A stretch of 64,000 nucleotides of DNA from Streptomyces canus (GCF_030816965.1 NZ_JAUSYQ010000002.1:3505001-3569000); one strand, 5' to 3'. Numbered from the stretch's first letter, positions 1 through 10,949 are shown. Notes: a model not told the origin generated them from the letters alone. Made by a program: numbers and translations.

Positions 1-1380
1 GGCGGCCAACGCCTCCGCGGGCCGTGGCGGCACCCGGCGCCGGCGCAACGCCAGGCTCCAGCGCGGCGCGAGCGTGAGCAGGGCGCCGGTGGCCAGCACG
101 GAGAGCAGAAAGCCGTAACTGCGGGCCAGCCACGGGTCGTACAGCACCAGCAGCAGTACGGCGGTCGCCAGCGCCGGGATCAGTGATCTGCGGCGTCCGG
201 TCGCGAGAGCGAGCAACGCGACGGCCCCGCAGGCCGCGGCCCGCAGCACGCTCGGGTCCGGCCGGCACACGACGACGAACCCCAGCGTGAGCCCGCCGCC
301 GAGCAACGCGGTCGTCCGCAGCGACACCCCGAGGCGGGGCGCCAGCCCCCGTCGCTCGACGAGTTGGGCGAGTCCGGGCGGCCCGATGAGCAGGGCGAGC
401 AGAATCGTGAGGTTGCTGCCGGAGACGGCGAGCGTGTGCGCGAGGTCGGTCTCCTTGAACGCCTCGTCCAACTCGGGCGTAATCCGCGAGGTGTCCCCGA
501 CGACCAGCCCCGGCAACAGTGCCCGGGCATCCGCAGGCAACCCGTCGGTGGCTTCCCGCAGCCCTGCCCGCAACCGTCCCGCGAACCGCTGCGTCCCCGA
601 CGCCTCCCCCACGACCTCGGGCCCTCCCCGGTCCCGCACCCGCAGTACGGCCGCGACCCGGTCACCCCCGGCCAACGTCGGCGCGGCACGCGCGGTGACC
701 CGCACCCGCGTGGACGGCAACAACCCGAGCCAGGGCGACCGAGCCGGACCTTCCATCGCGGACGGCGCACTACGGGCCCCCTGTGCACCCGAGCCGGCCC
801 CCGCACGCGCGTCGACGATCAACAGCACCGGCGCCCGCGTCCCCACCGCCCGCCCGTCCGCCGTCTCCACCCGCCGGACGTCGGCGCCGATGACGACTGC
901 GGTCGGGGCCGCGTGGTCCCCCATGATCCGGGGCCGGGTCAGCCGGGGGTCGGAGGTCACCTCGACCTCGGCGGTCACGGTGGCGTACTGCCGGGCCAGC
1001 GCGGGCACCGGTCCCCGTCGCAGATCGGCCCCGTGCAGCCCGGCGGACACGGCGGCCGCCGCGACACAGAGCAGCACAGCGGCGACCGGCACCCGGCCGC
1101 CCCTTCCCGGGCCCCGCACCCCGCGCCACCGTCCCGACAACAACACGCAGGCGAGCACCAGGCATCCGGTCACCACCCCCGTGACCCACCCCGACGAGGC
1201 ATCCAGGGTCACAGTGGCCGTGCCCCAGGCCGCCAGCGCCGCCGGTACCAGCCGCAGATCCGTAGGCCCTTCCTGCCGGGGGTGGGCGTCCCCGAGCCGC
1301 TTCCCCGAGGCGGCGTGCACAGCGGTCCGCACCGGCACCTCGCTCTCATGCCCTCGCCGCATCCTGGAGCCGTGCCTCAT
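1..1380 (-). CDS. comEC: ComEC/Rec2 DNA-uptake channel protein (3' end beyond window)
   Basis: Reads leftward from an ATG at 1380 and is still open at base 1, so about 460 N-terminal residues are visible. ComEC forms the inner-membrane channel for single-stranded DNA in naturally competent bacteria. Visible parts are a basic N-terminus, hydrophobic helices around residues 45-110, a soluble OB-like region, and then the family hallmark AHTLAVSGSNL followed by dense hydrophobic helices of the Competence domain. The ATG overlaps the comEA stop (ATGA), so the two genes are translationally coupled. Streptomyces are not generally known to be naturally competent, so the physiological role is uncertain. 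Identity is secure from the HTLAVSGSN motif and the ComEA neighbour. Confidence 0.9.
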   Translation of the reverse strand, partial: MRHGSRMRRGHESEVPVRTAVHAASGKRLGDAHPRQEGPTDLRLVPAALAAWGTATVTLDASSGWVTGVVTGCLVLACVLLSGRWRGVRGPGRGGRVPVAAVLLCVAAAAVSAGLHGADLRRGPVPALARQYATVTAEVEVTSDPRLTRPRIMGDHAAPTAVVIGADVRRVETADGRAVGTRAPVLLIVDARAGAGSGAQGARSAPSAMEGPARSPWLGLLPSTRVRVTARAAPTLAGGDRVAAVLRVRDRGGPEVVGEASGTQRFAGRLRAGLREATDGLPADARALLPGLVVGDTSRITPELDEAFKETDLAHTLAVSGSNLTILLALLIGPPGLAQLVERRGLAPRLGVSLRTTALLGGGLTLGFVVVCRPDPSVLRAAACGAVALLALATGRRRSLIPALATAVLLLVLYDPWLARSYGFLLSVLATGALLTLAPRWSLALRRRRVPPRPAEALAA

Positions 1381-2621
1381 GGCCGTACGAGATTCCGCAG
1401 ATCGGCGAAGCGGCGGTCGCCGATGCCGTTGACCTCGCGCAGTTCGTCCACCGAGCGGAAGCCGCCGTGCTGGGTGCGGTAGTCGACAATGTGCTGGGCC
1501 AGTACGGGGCCGACGCCGGGCAGGGTGTCGAGCTGGTCCACGGTGGCCGTGTTCAAGGAGACGGGAGCCGCCGCCGGGCCGCCGGGGGCGGAACCTCCCG
1601 TGCCGGGCGCGGGCGCAGGTGCGGCCGGGCCGCCGACGATCACCTGCTCGCCGTCCACGAGGAACCGCGCTCGGTTGAGTGTGTCGGTGTTCGTGCCCGG
1701 CCGCACTCCACCGGCCGCCTTCAACGCGTCGGCGACCCTCGAGCCGGCCGGCAGCCGCTGGATGCCGGGCTCACGGACCTTGCCACCGACATCCACGACG
1801 ATCTCGGCCCCGGCGGCGGGTCCGGCCGTGTTCGGGGCCCCGCCGGAGACGGCCGGACCGGCTGCCCGCCTTGCACCTGCGCTGCTCGCCCCGTTCTCCT
1901 CGAACGGGGCGGCCGCGCGCACCACTTCGGGTGCCTGGACGGTCTGCGTCCGGCCCGTCCAGAAGTGCTGCACGGCGAACACCGCGGCCACGACGAGCAG
2001 CACCGAGAGCGCGACCACGTTCCGCCGCTCCAGGCCGCACCGCGCCTGCAGCCACACCGGCATCCGCTCTCGTAGAGCCGACCCGGCCCGCTCCCGCCAG
2101 TCCCTGTCCCCGTACCTGTTCCCGTTCTCGGAATCGGTGTCTCGCCAGGCCCCACCCCTGGTATCGGCGTCCCTCCAAACCCCTTCACGAGAACCAGCGT
2201 CGCGCCCCTCCTCGGCGCCACCGTCCCGCCGGCTCTCGTCGGCAGCACCCGTCTCCCACCGAGCCCTCTCCACGAACCCGACCGCATCGGCGGCCGAACC
2301 GGCCTCGGCGACATCGACGGCACCGGCAGCCTCCAGGCGCTCCGGGTCGCCCACCGCCACCTCGTCGGCCACGTCCGGCCCACCCGGCGGCGGCCCCTTC
2401 CCCGAGTCCCTCCGCTCCCCCGTCCGTTCGGCGAAGAGCACCTCCGCCCGCCGCTGGAGTTCGTCCGCCGAGGCGGCATGCCGATGCCGGACCCGGCCTT
2501 GGGTACCAGGCGGTCGGCGATGCCGTGAGCGCCCGTCGGAATGGGGGCCGCGGCCCGGCCCGCTGGTCGCCGTCGCTGTACGTGAGCGTGATCGAAGTGC
2601 CATGCGCCGAGGATCGGCCAC
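1377..2621 (-). CDS. comEA: ComEA-like membrane-anchored DNA-binding protein
   Basis: A 414-residue protein with a long, charged, disordered cytoplasmic N-terminus (about 1-195), one TM helix (VVALSVLLVVAAVFAVQHFW), an SLBB domain (IVVDVGGKVREPGIQRLPAG) and a C-terminal pair of helix-hairpin-helix motifs (LNTATVDQLDTLPGVGPVLA and the following GIGDRRF). In competent bacteria ComEA binds double-stranded DNA outside the membrane and passes it to ComEC, which is the next gene here. The N-terminal extension is much longer than in Bacillus ComEA, as is usual in actinobacteria. An in-frame ATG at 2603 (MALRSRSR) is an alternative start; 2621 has a weak GAGAG upstream. Confidence 0.9.
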   Translation of the reverse strand: MADPRRMALRSRSRTATATSGPGRGPHSDGRSRHRRPPGTQGRVRHRHAASADELQRRAEVLFAERTGERRDSGKGPPPGGPDVADEVAVGDPERLEAAGAVDVAEAGSAADAVGFVERARWETGAADESRRDGGAEEGRDAGSREGVWRDADTRGGAWRDTDSENGNRYGDRDWRERAGSALRERMPVWLQARCGLERRNVVALSVLLVVAAVFAVQHFWTGRTQTVQAPEVVRAAAPFEENGASSAGARRAAGPAVSGGAPNTAGPAAGAEIVVDVGGKVREPGIQRLPAGSRVADALKAAGGVRPGTNTDTLNRARFLVDGEQVIVGGPAAPAPAPGTGGSAPGGPAAAPVSLNTATVDQLDTLPGVGPVLAQHIVDYRTQHGGFRSVDELREVNGIGDRRFADLRNLVRP

Positions 2622-2725
2622 ATCCGCACTCTCGCGATGATCTTGGTCAATTCCCGGGGATTACCCACTGGTTGTGGAAAACTCCGCCACTCGGACGAGT
2701 GACTCAGGCACCCCGCGCGGATCCG

Positions 2726-3571
2726 TCACCGGGGCGAGACCACGACCCCCAGCAACCCGGGTCCCGTGTGCGCCCCGATCACCGCCCCGACCTCGCTCAC
2801 ATGCAGGTCGACAAGTCCCGTCACCCGCGCCCGCAGACGGTCCGCGAGAGCCGACGCCCGGTCGGGGGCGGACAGGTGATGGACCGCGATGTCGACCGGC
2901 GCGCTGCCGGCCCGGTCGGCCGCGATCTCCTCCAGGCGGGCGATGGCCTTCGACGCCGTCCGCACCTTCTCCAGGGGCTCGATCCGCCCGCCGACCAGCA
3001 TCAGCAGCGGCTTGACGGCGAGCGCGGATCCGAGGAGCGCCTGCGCGGCCCCGATCCGGCCGCCACGGCGCAGATAGTCGAGGGTGTCGACGTAGAAGTA
3101 GGCGGACGTGCCCGCTGCCCGCTTCTCCGCCGCCATGACCGCTTCGTCGACCGTGCCGCCCGTCTCCGCGGCCTCGGCGGCGGCAAGCGCGCAGAACCCG
3201 AGAGCCATGGCGATCATGCCGGTGTCGACCACGCGCACCGGCACCGGCGCCTCGCGCGCCGCCATGACCGCCGCGTCGTAGGTGCCGGAGAGCTCGGCGG
3301 ACAGATGCAGCGACACGATGCCGGTGGCGCCGGACTCGGCGACCTTGCGGTAGTGCTCCGCGAACACCTGGGGGCTGGGCCGCGAGGTGGTGACGGAGCG
3401 TCGCTTCTGGAGTGCCTGGGCCAGTGACCGGGTGGAGATCTCGGTGCCCTCTTCCAGCGCGCGGTCGCCGAGGACCACGGTCAGGGGTACCGCTGTGATG
3501 CCGTGCCGCTCCATCGTCCCCTGCGGCAGGTAGGCCGTTGAATCCGTGACGATCGCGACATGGCGGGACAT
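2726..3571 (-). CDS. DegV family fatty-acid-binding protein
   Basis: A 281-residue protein opening with VAIVTDSTAYLPQ, the DegV family signature (DSTxDLP-like), followed by SLHLSAELSGTYDAA, which lines the lipid pocket in characterised members. DegV/FakB proteins bind a fatty acid and present it to a fatty-acid kinase (FakA) or act as acyl carriers. No FakA-like gene is visible in this window. The gene ends 104 bp before comEA on the same strand. Family assignment is firm; the ligand is unknown. Confidence 0.88.
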   Translation of the reverse strand: MSRHVAIVTDSTAYLPQGTMERHGITAVPLTVVLGDRALEEGTEISTRSLAQALQKRRSVTTSRPSPQVFAEHYRKVAESGATGIVSLHLSAELSGTYDAAVMAAREAPVPVRVVDTGMIAMALGFCALAAAEAAETGGTVDEAVMAAEKRAAGTSAYFYVDTLDYLRRGGRIGAAQALLGSALAVKPLLMLVGGRIEPLEKVRTASKAIARLEEIAADRAGSAPVDIAVHHLSAPDRASALADRLRARVTGLVDLHVSEVGAVIGAHTGPGLLGVVVSPR

Positions 3572-3643
3572 GAGCTGGAGGTTACCTGCCGTAGCGTCCG
3601 GGTGGCAGCCCGGCCCCTGTCACCCGGGGCTGCCGTGTCTGGA

Positions 3644-4402
3644 TCAAGTCGTGCTCTCAGGACGGGGTTTCTTCTGCCAGGGATAGGTGGGACGAGGGCC
3701 CGACGGGGTGATCGCGGGCCGCGTCGGCTCCTCTGCGGTGCGGGAGCGAGGCGTCTCGGGCCAGGTCTGCTGCTCGGTACTGCCGCCGGCCGTGGGAGTC
3801 TCGGGCCATGGGGGCGGTGTGGCGGTGGGCTCGGCCTTCGTCCAGTGCCGCAGGGCGCCGGACTCGACGTCGATCTGCGCGCTCAGCGTGTCCAGGTCGT
3901 CGTCGGCGAAGCGTCGCGCGCGGTCACGTGCCGCCCAGCGCAGGGAGTCCGCCGACTGTGTGATGCGCTCGGTGCGCTCCCGCAGGCCGGGCAGGCGCTC
4001 CGCGAGCGTCGTACGGTCGGGCTCGGACTCCAGGCGCTTGAGTTCGCCGTCCAGTTCGTGGCCGTGGGCGCTGAGCCGCTGGAAGAGGCCGAGGGACTCC
4101 TTGAGGGATTCGTCCTCGGCCACGCCCGCGTGCAGCGCGTCCTGGGTGGCCCGCATCGAGGTGCGCAGCTTCAGCCGCAGCTGGGCCAGTTCGCCCGCCG
4201 GGCCGAGCTGGGCGAAGGACTTGGCGCGCAGGGTGTGGTCCTCGACCGTGCGCCGGGCCTGGGTGATGGTGCGGTCCACACCGCGCTTGGCGGCGCCGAC
4301 CACCTTCACCGTCGCGTATGCGCCGAGGGCCACGAAGAGCACGAAAAGCAGGGCCACGATCGCGATCACTGCTTCCACGAAACTCCTCCTCCGCCCCGAC
4401 AC
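3644..4402 (-). CDS. Membrane-anchored coiled-coil protein of unknown function
   Basis: A 252-residue protein with an N-terminal TM helix (about residues 9-31, IAIVALLFVLFVALGAYATV). A long charged helical region follows (about 33-185) with heptad-like Leu spacing and many Arg/Glu pairs, then a Pro/Thr-rich tail containing the repeated motif PWPETP / TWPETP. The predicted topology is a short N-terminus, one TM and a large helical domain, as in actinobacterial cytoskeletal or septal anchor proteins, but no known domain is recognisable. It lies 92 bp downstream of leuS on the same strand, beyond a strong hairpin, so it may have its own promoter. Function is not assigned. Confidence 0.75.
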   Translation of the reverse strand: MSGRRRSFVEAVIAIVALLFVLFVALGAYATVKVVGAAKRGVDRTITQARRTVEDHTLRAKSFAQLGPAGELAQLRLKLRTSMRATQDALHAGVAEDESLKESLGLFQRLSAHGHELDGELKRLESEPDRTTLAERLPGLRERTERITQSADSLRWAARDRARRFADDDLDTLSAQIDVESGALRHWTKAEPTATPPPWPETPTAGGSTEQQTWPETPRSRTAEEPTRPAITPSGPRPTYPWQKKPRPESTT

Positions 4403-4432
4403 GGCACTCGCCGCTCTTCAAAGGTAAACGCG

Positions 4433-4475
4433 GCGGGCAGGTTCGGAGTTCCGGAAGAACCCCGAACCTGCCCGC
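4433..4475 (-). terminator. leuS terminator hairpin
   Basis: A perfect 14-bp stem pairs 4433-4446 with 4462-4475. Its 15-nt loop contains a smaller GTTC/GAAC hairpin. It lies 20 bp past the leuS stop and has no long T run, as is common in Streptomyces. Confidence 0.75.
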
Positions 4476-4494
4476 ACGCAACCCCTAGGGGGCT

Positions 4495-7368
<2,874 letters not shown>

Positions 7369-7422
7369 GGTCCTCAAAGCTCCATCGATCGTCTCTGCCA
7401 GCGGCTGTGTCGTCCGGAAACG

Positions 7423-7447
7423 AAAAATCCCCTCGCACAGGAGGGGA
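7423..7447 (-). terminator. Attenuator terminator in the leuS leader
   Basis: On the minus strand a 7-bp GC-rich stem (7441-7447 with 7428-7434) and a 6-nt loop are followed immediately by five T residues (7427-7423). It is a textbook intrinsic terminator placed about 55 bp upstream of the leuS start and downstream of the leader peptide. Such a terminator inside a 5' leader is only useful if it is conditionally bypassed. Confidence 0.8.
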
Positions 7448-7460
7448 CGCCGCGCCGATT

Positions 7461-7486
7461 CCGACCACGTCTTCACCGGTGGTCGG
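7461..7486 (-). promoter_or_regulatory. Leader hairpin of the leuS attenuator
   Basis: A perfect 8-bp stem (7461-7468 with 7479-7486, 10-nt loop) begins a few bases after the leader-peptide stop and precedes the terminator hairpin. Position and spacing match the pause or 1:2 hairpin of ribosome-mediated attenuators. I could not settle the competing antiterminator pairing by eye. Confidence 0.6.
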
Positions 7487-7492
7487 GACTGA

Positions 7493-7531
7493 TCAGCGCG
7501 GCTCGCTAAGCAGAAGGCGTACGGCACGCAT
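7493..7531 (-). CDS. leuS leader peptide (Leu-Leu-Leu)
   Basis: A 12-codon ORF encodes [12 protein letters not shown]. The three adjacent leucine codons are CTT-CTG-CTT, and CTT is rare in this GC-rich genome, which makes the run sensitive to charged tRNA-Leu supply. No Shine-Dalgarno sequence precedes the ATG. A TACTCT -10-like box ends six bases before it, so the leader mRNA is probably leaderless. Leader peptide, hairpin and T-tailed terminator are arranged as in classical ribosome-mediated attenuation. Amino-acid gene attenuators of this type are known in actinobacteria; experimental status here is unknown. Confidence 0.72.
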   Translation of the reverse strand: MRAVRLLLSEPR

Positions 7532-7537
7532 GGCGTC

Positions 7538-7543
7538 AGAGTA
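7538..7543 (-). promoter_or_regulatory. Candidate -10 box of the leuS leader promoter
   Basis: TACTCT on the minus strand sits six bases before the leader ATG, which would put the transcription start at or next to the A of the ATG. No convincing -35 element is visible at 17-18 bp. Confidence 0.4.
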
Positions 7544-7664
7544 CCGCAGCCGTTGAGCAAGCCGCGACGAGCTTACGTATGCCTCTTTGGCACCGGGTGC
7601 CGCACTCGCCGCCGCAGTCGAGCGCAACCGTCCGATCCGACACAGGAACCGAGCCATGGTCAAT

Positions 7665-7681
7665 GGTTACTTCGCGTAACA
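7665..7681. promoter_or_regulatory. Inverted repeat in the leuS/redox-unit intergenic region
   Basis: The arms GTTAC (7666-7670) and GTAAC (7676-7680) flank TTCGC in an unusually AT-rich divergent intergenic stretch. They could be an operator for the rightward redox unit. A second imperfect palindrome (GCCGTACC/GGTATGGC, 7743-7761) lies closer to the start codon. No regulator is assigned. Confidence 0.3.
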
Positions 7682-7816
7682 GCTACTAAGGGACATCACA
7701 ACGGCCCCGCAGTCGTTTGATAACAACGCAATAACTCAAATGCCGTACCCATCGGTATGGCGCCACTTAGAGTGCGGCAGCGGGACCGCCTTCCCGAACC
7801 GCTCGGAGTTGCCCCC

Positions 7817-9151
7817 ATGAACCCTCGTAGTACTAGCAGCACGCTCCCCAGGACCGGCCGGTCGGCCTACGGGGTGGCGACGGCCGTCTTTCTGCTGGCC
7901 ATCCCTCTGGTCGTGGTGTACGGAGGTGTCTGGCTCCAGGACTTCCTCAACTTCGGAGCGGGCGTGGTGACGCTTGTCCTCCTCACCTGCTCCGTGATCT
8001 GGGGGCTCGTCGCGCAGGACCGGCTGATCCTCAACACCCGGCAGCGGATCGTCGCGCAGGGGATCCACCGGATCACCGCCGTGGGCTCGATCGCGTTCCT
8101 TTTGCTGCACATCGGGATCAAACTGACTCTCGACCACACGACCTGGATCGCCGCGTTCATCCCGTTCGGGCTCGGCTTCAGCAGCAGCGGGGGCCTCATA
8201 GGTCTCGGCACCCTGGCCGGCCAGCTCATGATCTTCGTCGGCATCACCGGCGCCCTGCGCAACCGGTTCGCCTCCCCGGCCCCGGTCGCGGCACGGTGGC
8301 GGGCGATGCACATGCTGGCCTACCCGGCCTGGTGCGCCGGGCTGATCCACGGCCTGTACGCGGGGCGCGCGGTGAAGGCCCCGATCTTCACGTACATGTA
8401 CGCGCTCTGCGTGCTCGGTGTCATAGCAGCCCTCGCCCTGCGCTCGGCACCTCGCCCCTTCAAGCGCAAGGTCACCGACCGGATCGCCATGCTCCTCGGC
8501 ACCGAGGAGCGGCCGGGCCGCGAGGAACTGGAAGCCAGCCGCGCCCGGCGGGCCGCGGAAACCGCCGCGCCGGGACGCGAGAGCCGCCGGTCCGCCGAGC
8601 CCGCCGGACGGCGTTCGGAGTCCGCCCTGCCCGGCTACGAGGGCCTGACCCAGCAGACCGGCGGCATGCCCCTCTACCAGGCCCCACCGGCCCCGGAGCC
8701 CGCGGGCAGCGGATTCGCCGCCGCCTATCGCGCCGTGTCACCGGGCGCACAACAGCCCTTCGACACCGGCCAGACCGCGCGCATGGACATGCCGATGGAC
8801 ATGCAGGCCGCCACGGACCCCATCGCGCGCATGGACAGCGGTGGCAGCACCTCCGGCAGCTGGCCGATCCCGTCCCCGCCGCCGGTCGGCGAAGCACCCC
8901 CCTCCGCCTACGACCCGCTCCAGGACACGGGGTACAACATCCCGACGTATGGCGGTAATTCGGGCACGGCCAGCTATCTCTCAGGTGATGTGCGCGACAC
9001 AGGTGAGACGAACACCCTTTACGGCGCGTACAACCCGAATGACACGTACAACAGCGGTCCCGCCACGGATGCAACGCCCGGTCAGTCGTACGACTTCGAC
9101 GCACCGGGCTCGGGCGAACCTTGGAACACGCCTTCCGGAGGCTATAGGTGA
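7817..9151 (+). CDS. Membrane b-type haem protein, NOX/ferric-reductase-like
   Basis: A 444-residue protein whose first 215 residues form about six TM helices. Two helices carry paired histidines: His84 and His98 (13 residues between) and His165 and His178 (12 between). This is the spacing of the two b-haem ligand pairs in NADPH oxidase/ferric reductase transmembrane proteins. It lacks the C-terminal FAD/NAD(P)H domain of NOX. Instead, residues 220-444 are a disordered Pro/Ser/Gly/Tyr-rich cytoplasmic tail. GGAG lies nine bases before the ATG. The stop overlaps the GTG of the next gene, which encodes a NuoF-like flavoprotein and is the likely electron donor. Haem binding is inferred. Confidence 0.72.
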   Translation: MNPRSTSSTLPRTGRSAYGVATAVFLLAIPLVVVYGGVWLQDFLNFGAGVVTLVLLTCSVIWGLVAQDRLILNTRQRIVAQGIHRITAVGSIAFLLLHIGIKLTLDHTTWIAAFIPFGLGFSSSGGLIGLGTLAGQLMIFVGITGALRNRFASPAPVAARWRAMHMLAYPAWCAGLIHGLYAGRAVKAPIFTYMYALCVLGVIAALALRSAPRPFKRKVTDRIAMLLGTEERPGREELEASRARRAAETAAPGRESRRSAEPAGRRSESALPGYEGLTQQTGGMPLYQAPPAPEPAGSGFAAAYRAVSPGAQQPFDTGQTARMDMPMDMQAATDPIARMDSGGSTSGSWPIPSPPPVGEAPPSAYDPLQDTGYNIPTYGGNSGTASYLSGDVRDTGETNTLYGAYNPNDTYNSGPATDATPGQSYDFDAPGSGEPWNTPSGGYR

Positions 9152-10761
9152 ACGAGGCCCTGCCCGACGTACCAGAAGTCCGCGTGGTCGGCCTTCCTCA
9201 GCTCACGTCGGGTTTCGACCTTGTCGAACGACTTGACCTGCCCATGCACCTGAAGGTGCACGGCCCGCTCGAACCCATGGGCGGGGAGCAACTCGCGAAG
9301 CTCTCCGAAGCCATCAACCTGAAGGGACGCGGCGGAGCCGGCTTCCCCTTCCACAAGAAGCTGCGCTCGGTCGCCGAGGCAGCGATCAAGCGCGGCGTCC
9401 GCCCGGTCGTCGTCGTCAACGGCAGCGAGGACGAACCGGCCTGCCGCAAGGACACGGTGCTCATCAACCGTGCCCCGCACCTCATCCTGGACGGCGCCCT
9501 CCTGGCCGCCGAAGCCCTGGGTGCCCGCACGCTCGTGGTGGGGGTCACCCGGGAGTCCACCCAGCGGTCCATGGAGGCCGCCCTCGCCGAACGCGGTCTC
9601 AGCAACGGCCGCAGATCGGCTCTACGCGCACGCGTGCAGCGCAATCCCGTCCGTATGGTCACCGGAGCGGCGGCCTCGCTGATCCGTTCCATCGACGGCG
9701 GCCCGGCCATCCCGCCCGGCCGCAAGATCAGCGCCTCCCAGAGCGGCGTCGGCGGGGCGCCGACCCTGCTGTCCAACGCCGAGACCTTCGCGCAACTCGC
9801 GATCGCCGCCCGCATCGGCCCGGAGCGCTACGGCAACACCGGGCTGTACGACGAGCCGGGCACCGTCATGCTCACGGTCTCCGGCGCCGTCGCGCGCCCG
9901 ATGGTGATCGAGGTCCCCACGGGCGTACCGCTGCGCTACGTCCTGCAGTTGGCCGGCGCCCCGCCGGTCCCGCAGGGCGTGCTGACCGGCGGCTACCACG
10001 GCAAGTGGATCGACGCGGCGACGGTCAACGAGGCGATCGTCTCCCGCAACTCCCTGGACGCCGTGGGCGGCGCGCTCGGCGCCGGCGCGATCCTGCCGAT
10101 CACTCAGGAGACCTGCCCGCTGGGTGAGTCGCTGCGTGTGGCGCAGTGGCTGGCCGAGGAGAGCGCGGGTCAGTGCGGCCCCTGCTATCTCGGTCTGCCG
10201 GCCGCCGCGCGCGGCATGGAGGACATCCTCAACGGCGGCGGCCCTGCCGCCCTGGAGGCCCTCAAGCAGGTCGCCAAGAACGTGAAGCGGCGCGGCGCTT
10301 GCTCGCACCCGGACGGCTCCGCGATGTTCCTGGAGTCGACCATCAAGGCGTTCACGGACGACCTGGCCGCCCATGTCCTCGGCAACGGCTGCGGACGGCC
10401 CGTGGAGGGCGTTCTGCCGCTCTTCGAGGGCGGCAGGACACCCACCGGCATCCCGGGTGGCGCCGAGGCCGAGGAGAGCGGTCCCAGCCGTCAGAAGATC
10501 TACGTCGACTGGACGCTCTGCCGGGGCCACGGTCTGTGCGCCGACATCCTGCCCGAGGTCTTCGAACTCGGCGCCGACGGCTTCCCGACGGTCGCCCAGG
10601 CGCAGGTGCCTCGCTACGCAGAGGCGAAGGCGCTACGCGCGGTGCGTCGCTGCCCCGCGCTCGCCCTGCGTCTCGAGGAGGAGACAGCACGCGACAAGGG
10701 TCCTTCCCGCAACCTGCCGGTCCTCTCCCAGGGCCGCGGGCGCCGCGCACTGGGCCGCTGA
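9148..10761 (+). CDS. NuoF-like FMN/Fe-S oxidoreductase fused to a 3Fe-4S-type ferredoxin
   Basis: A 537-residue protein. It resembles complex I NuoF with the NADH/FMN motifs GRGGAGFPFHKK (60-71) and NGSEDEPACRKD (91-102), an SLBB-like segment (about 240-290), and an N3-cluster region with Cys343, Cys346 and Cys385. The first of the four usual N3 cysteines is replaced by Ala340 (ESAGQCGPC instead of SCGxCxxC). The C-terminus is a short ferredoxin with Cys458, Cys464 and Cys502 (CRGHGLC ... CP), the 3Fe-4S pattern of P450-type ferredoxins. The GTG start overlaps the upstream stop (GTGA), so production is coupled to the haem-b membrane protein. Likely flow is NAD(P)H to FMN to Fe-S to haem; the acceptor is unknown. 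Confidence 0.78.
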   Translation: MNEALPDVPEVRVVGLPQLTSGFDLVERLDLPMHLKVHGPLEPMGGEQLAKLSEAINLKGRGGAGFPFHKKLRSVAEAAIKRGVRPVVVVNGSEDEPACRKDTVLINRAPHLILDGALLAAEALGARTLVVGVTRESTQRSMEAALAERGLSNGRRSALRARVQRNPVRMVTGAAASLIRSIDGGPAIPPGRKISASQSGVGGAPTLLSNAETFAQLAIAARIGPERYGNTGLYDEPGTVMLTVSGAVARPMVIEVPTGVPLRYVLQLAGAPPVPQGVLTGGYHGKWIDAATVNEAIVSRNSLDAVGGALGAGAILPITQETCPLGESLRVAQWLAEESAGQCGPCYLGLPAAARGMEDILNGGGPAALEALKQVAKNVKRRGACSHPDGSAMFLESTIKAFTDDLAAHVLGNGCGRPVEGVLPLFEGGRTPTGIPGGAEAEESGPSRQKIYVDWTLCRGHGLCADILPEVFELGADGFPTVAQAQVPRYAEAKALRAVRRCPALALRLEEETARDKGPSRNLPVLSQGRGRRALGR

Positions 10762-10773
10762 ACCGACACCACG

Positions 10774-10803
10774 AAAGGGCCGCCCTGAAGAGGGCGGCCC
10801 TTT
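10774..10803 (+). terminator. Terminator of the redox unit
   Basis: A perfect 13-bp stem (10774-10786 with 10791-10803) with a GAAG tetraloop ends in TTT on the plus strand, 12 bp after the stop of the NuoF-like gene. Confidence 0.85.
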
Positions 10804-10876
10804 CGGCTGTCCGGCCACAACTGCCTCTGAAAACGCCGAGATCCCACCGGATCAATGATCCGGCGGGATCTTTCTG

Positions 10877-10949
10877 TGGAGCTAAGGAGATTTGAACTCC
10901 TGACCCCCTGCATGCCATGCAGGTGCTCTACCAACTGAGCTATAGCCCC
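10877..10949 (-). tRNA. tRNA-Ala(GGC)
   Basis: The minus strand folds into a 73-nt cloverleaf. The acceptor arm is GGGGCTA/TAGCTCC with the alanine identity pair G3:U70 and discriminator A73. The anticodon loop is ATGGCAT on a CCTGC/GCAGG stem (anticodon GGC), and the T-loop is TTCAAAT. CCA is not encoded. Confidence 0.96.

Noticed and set aside
287..1482. Long plus-strand open frames opposite comEC
   Set aside because: Pro/Ser/Arg-rich antisense frames; the minus strand carries the HTLAVSGSN motif of ComEC.
7369..7560. A T-box riboswitch for leuS, or a 64-residue N-terminal extension of leuS
   Set aside because: No T-box consensus (GGTGGNACCGCG type) is visible, while a leader peptide plus T-tailed terminator is. 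The extension would translate across that terminator.
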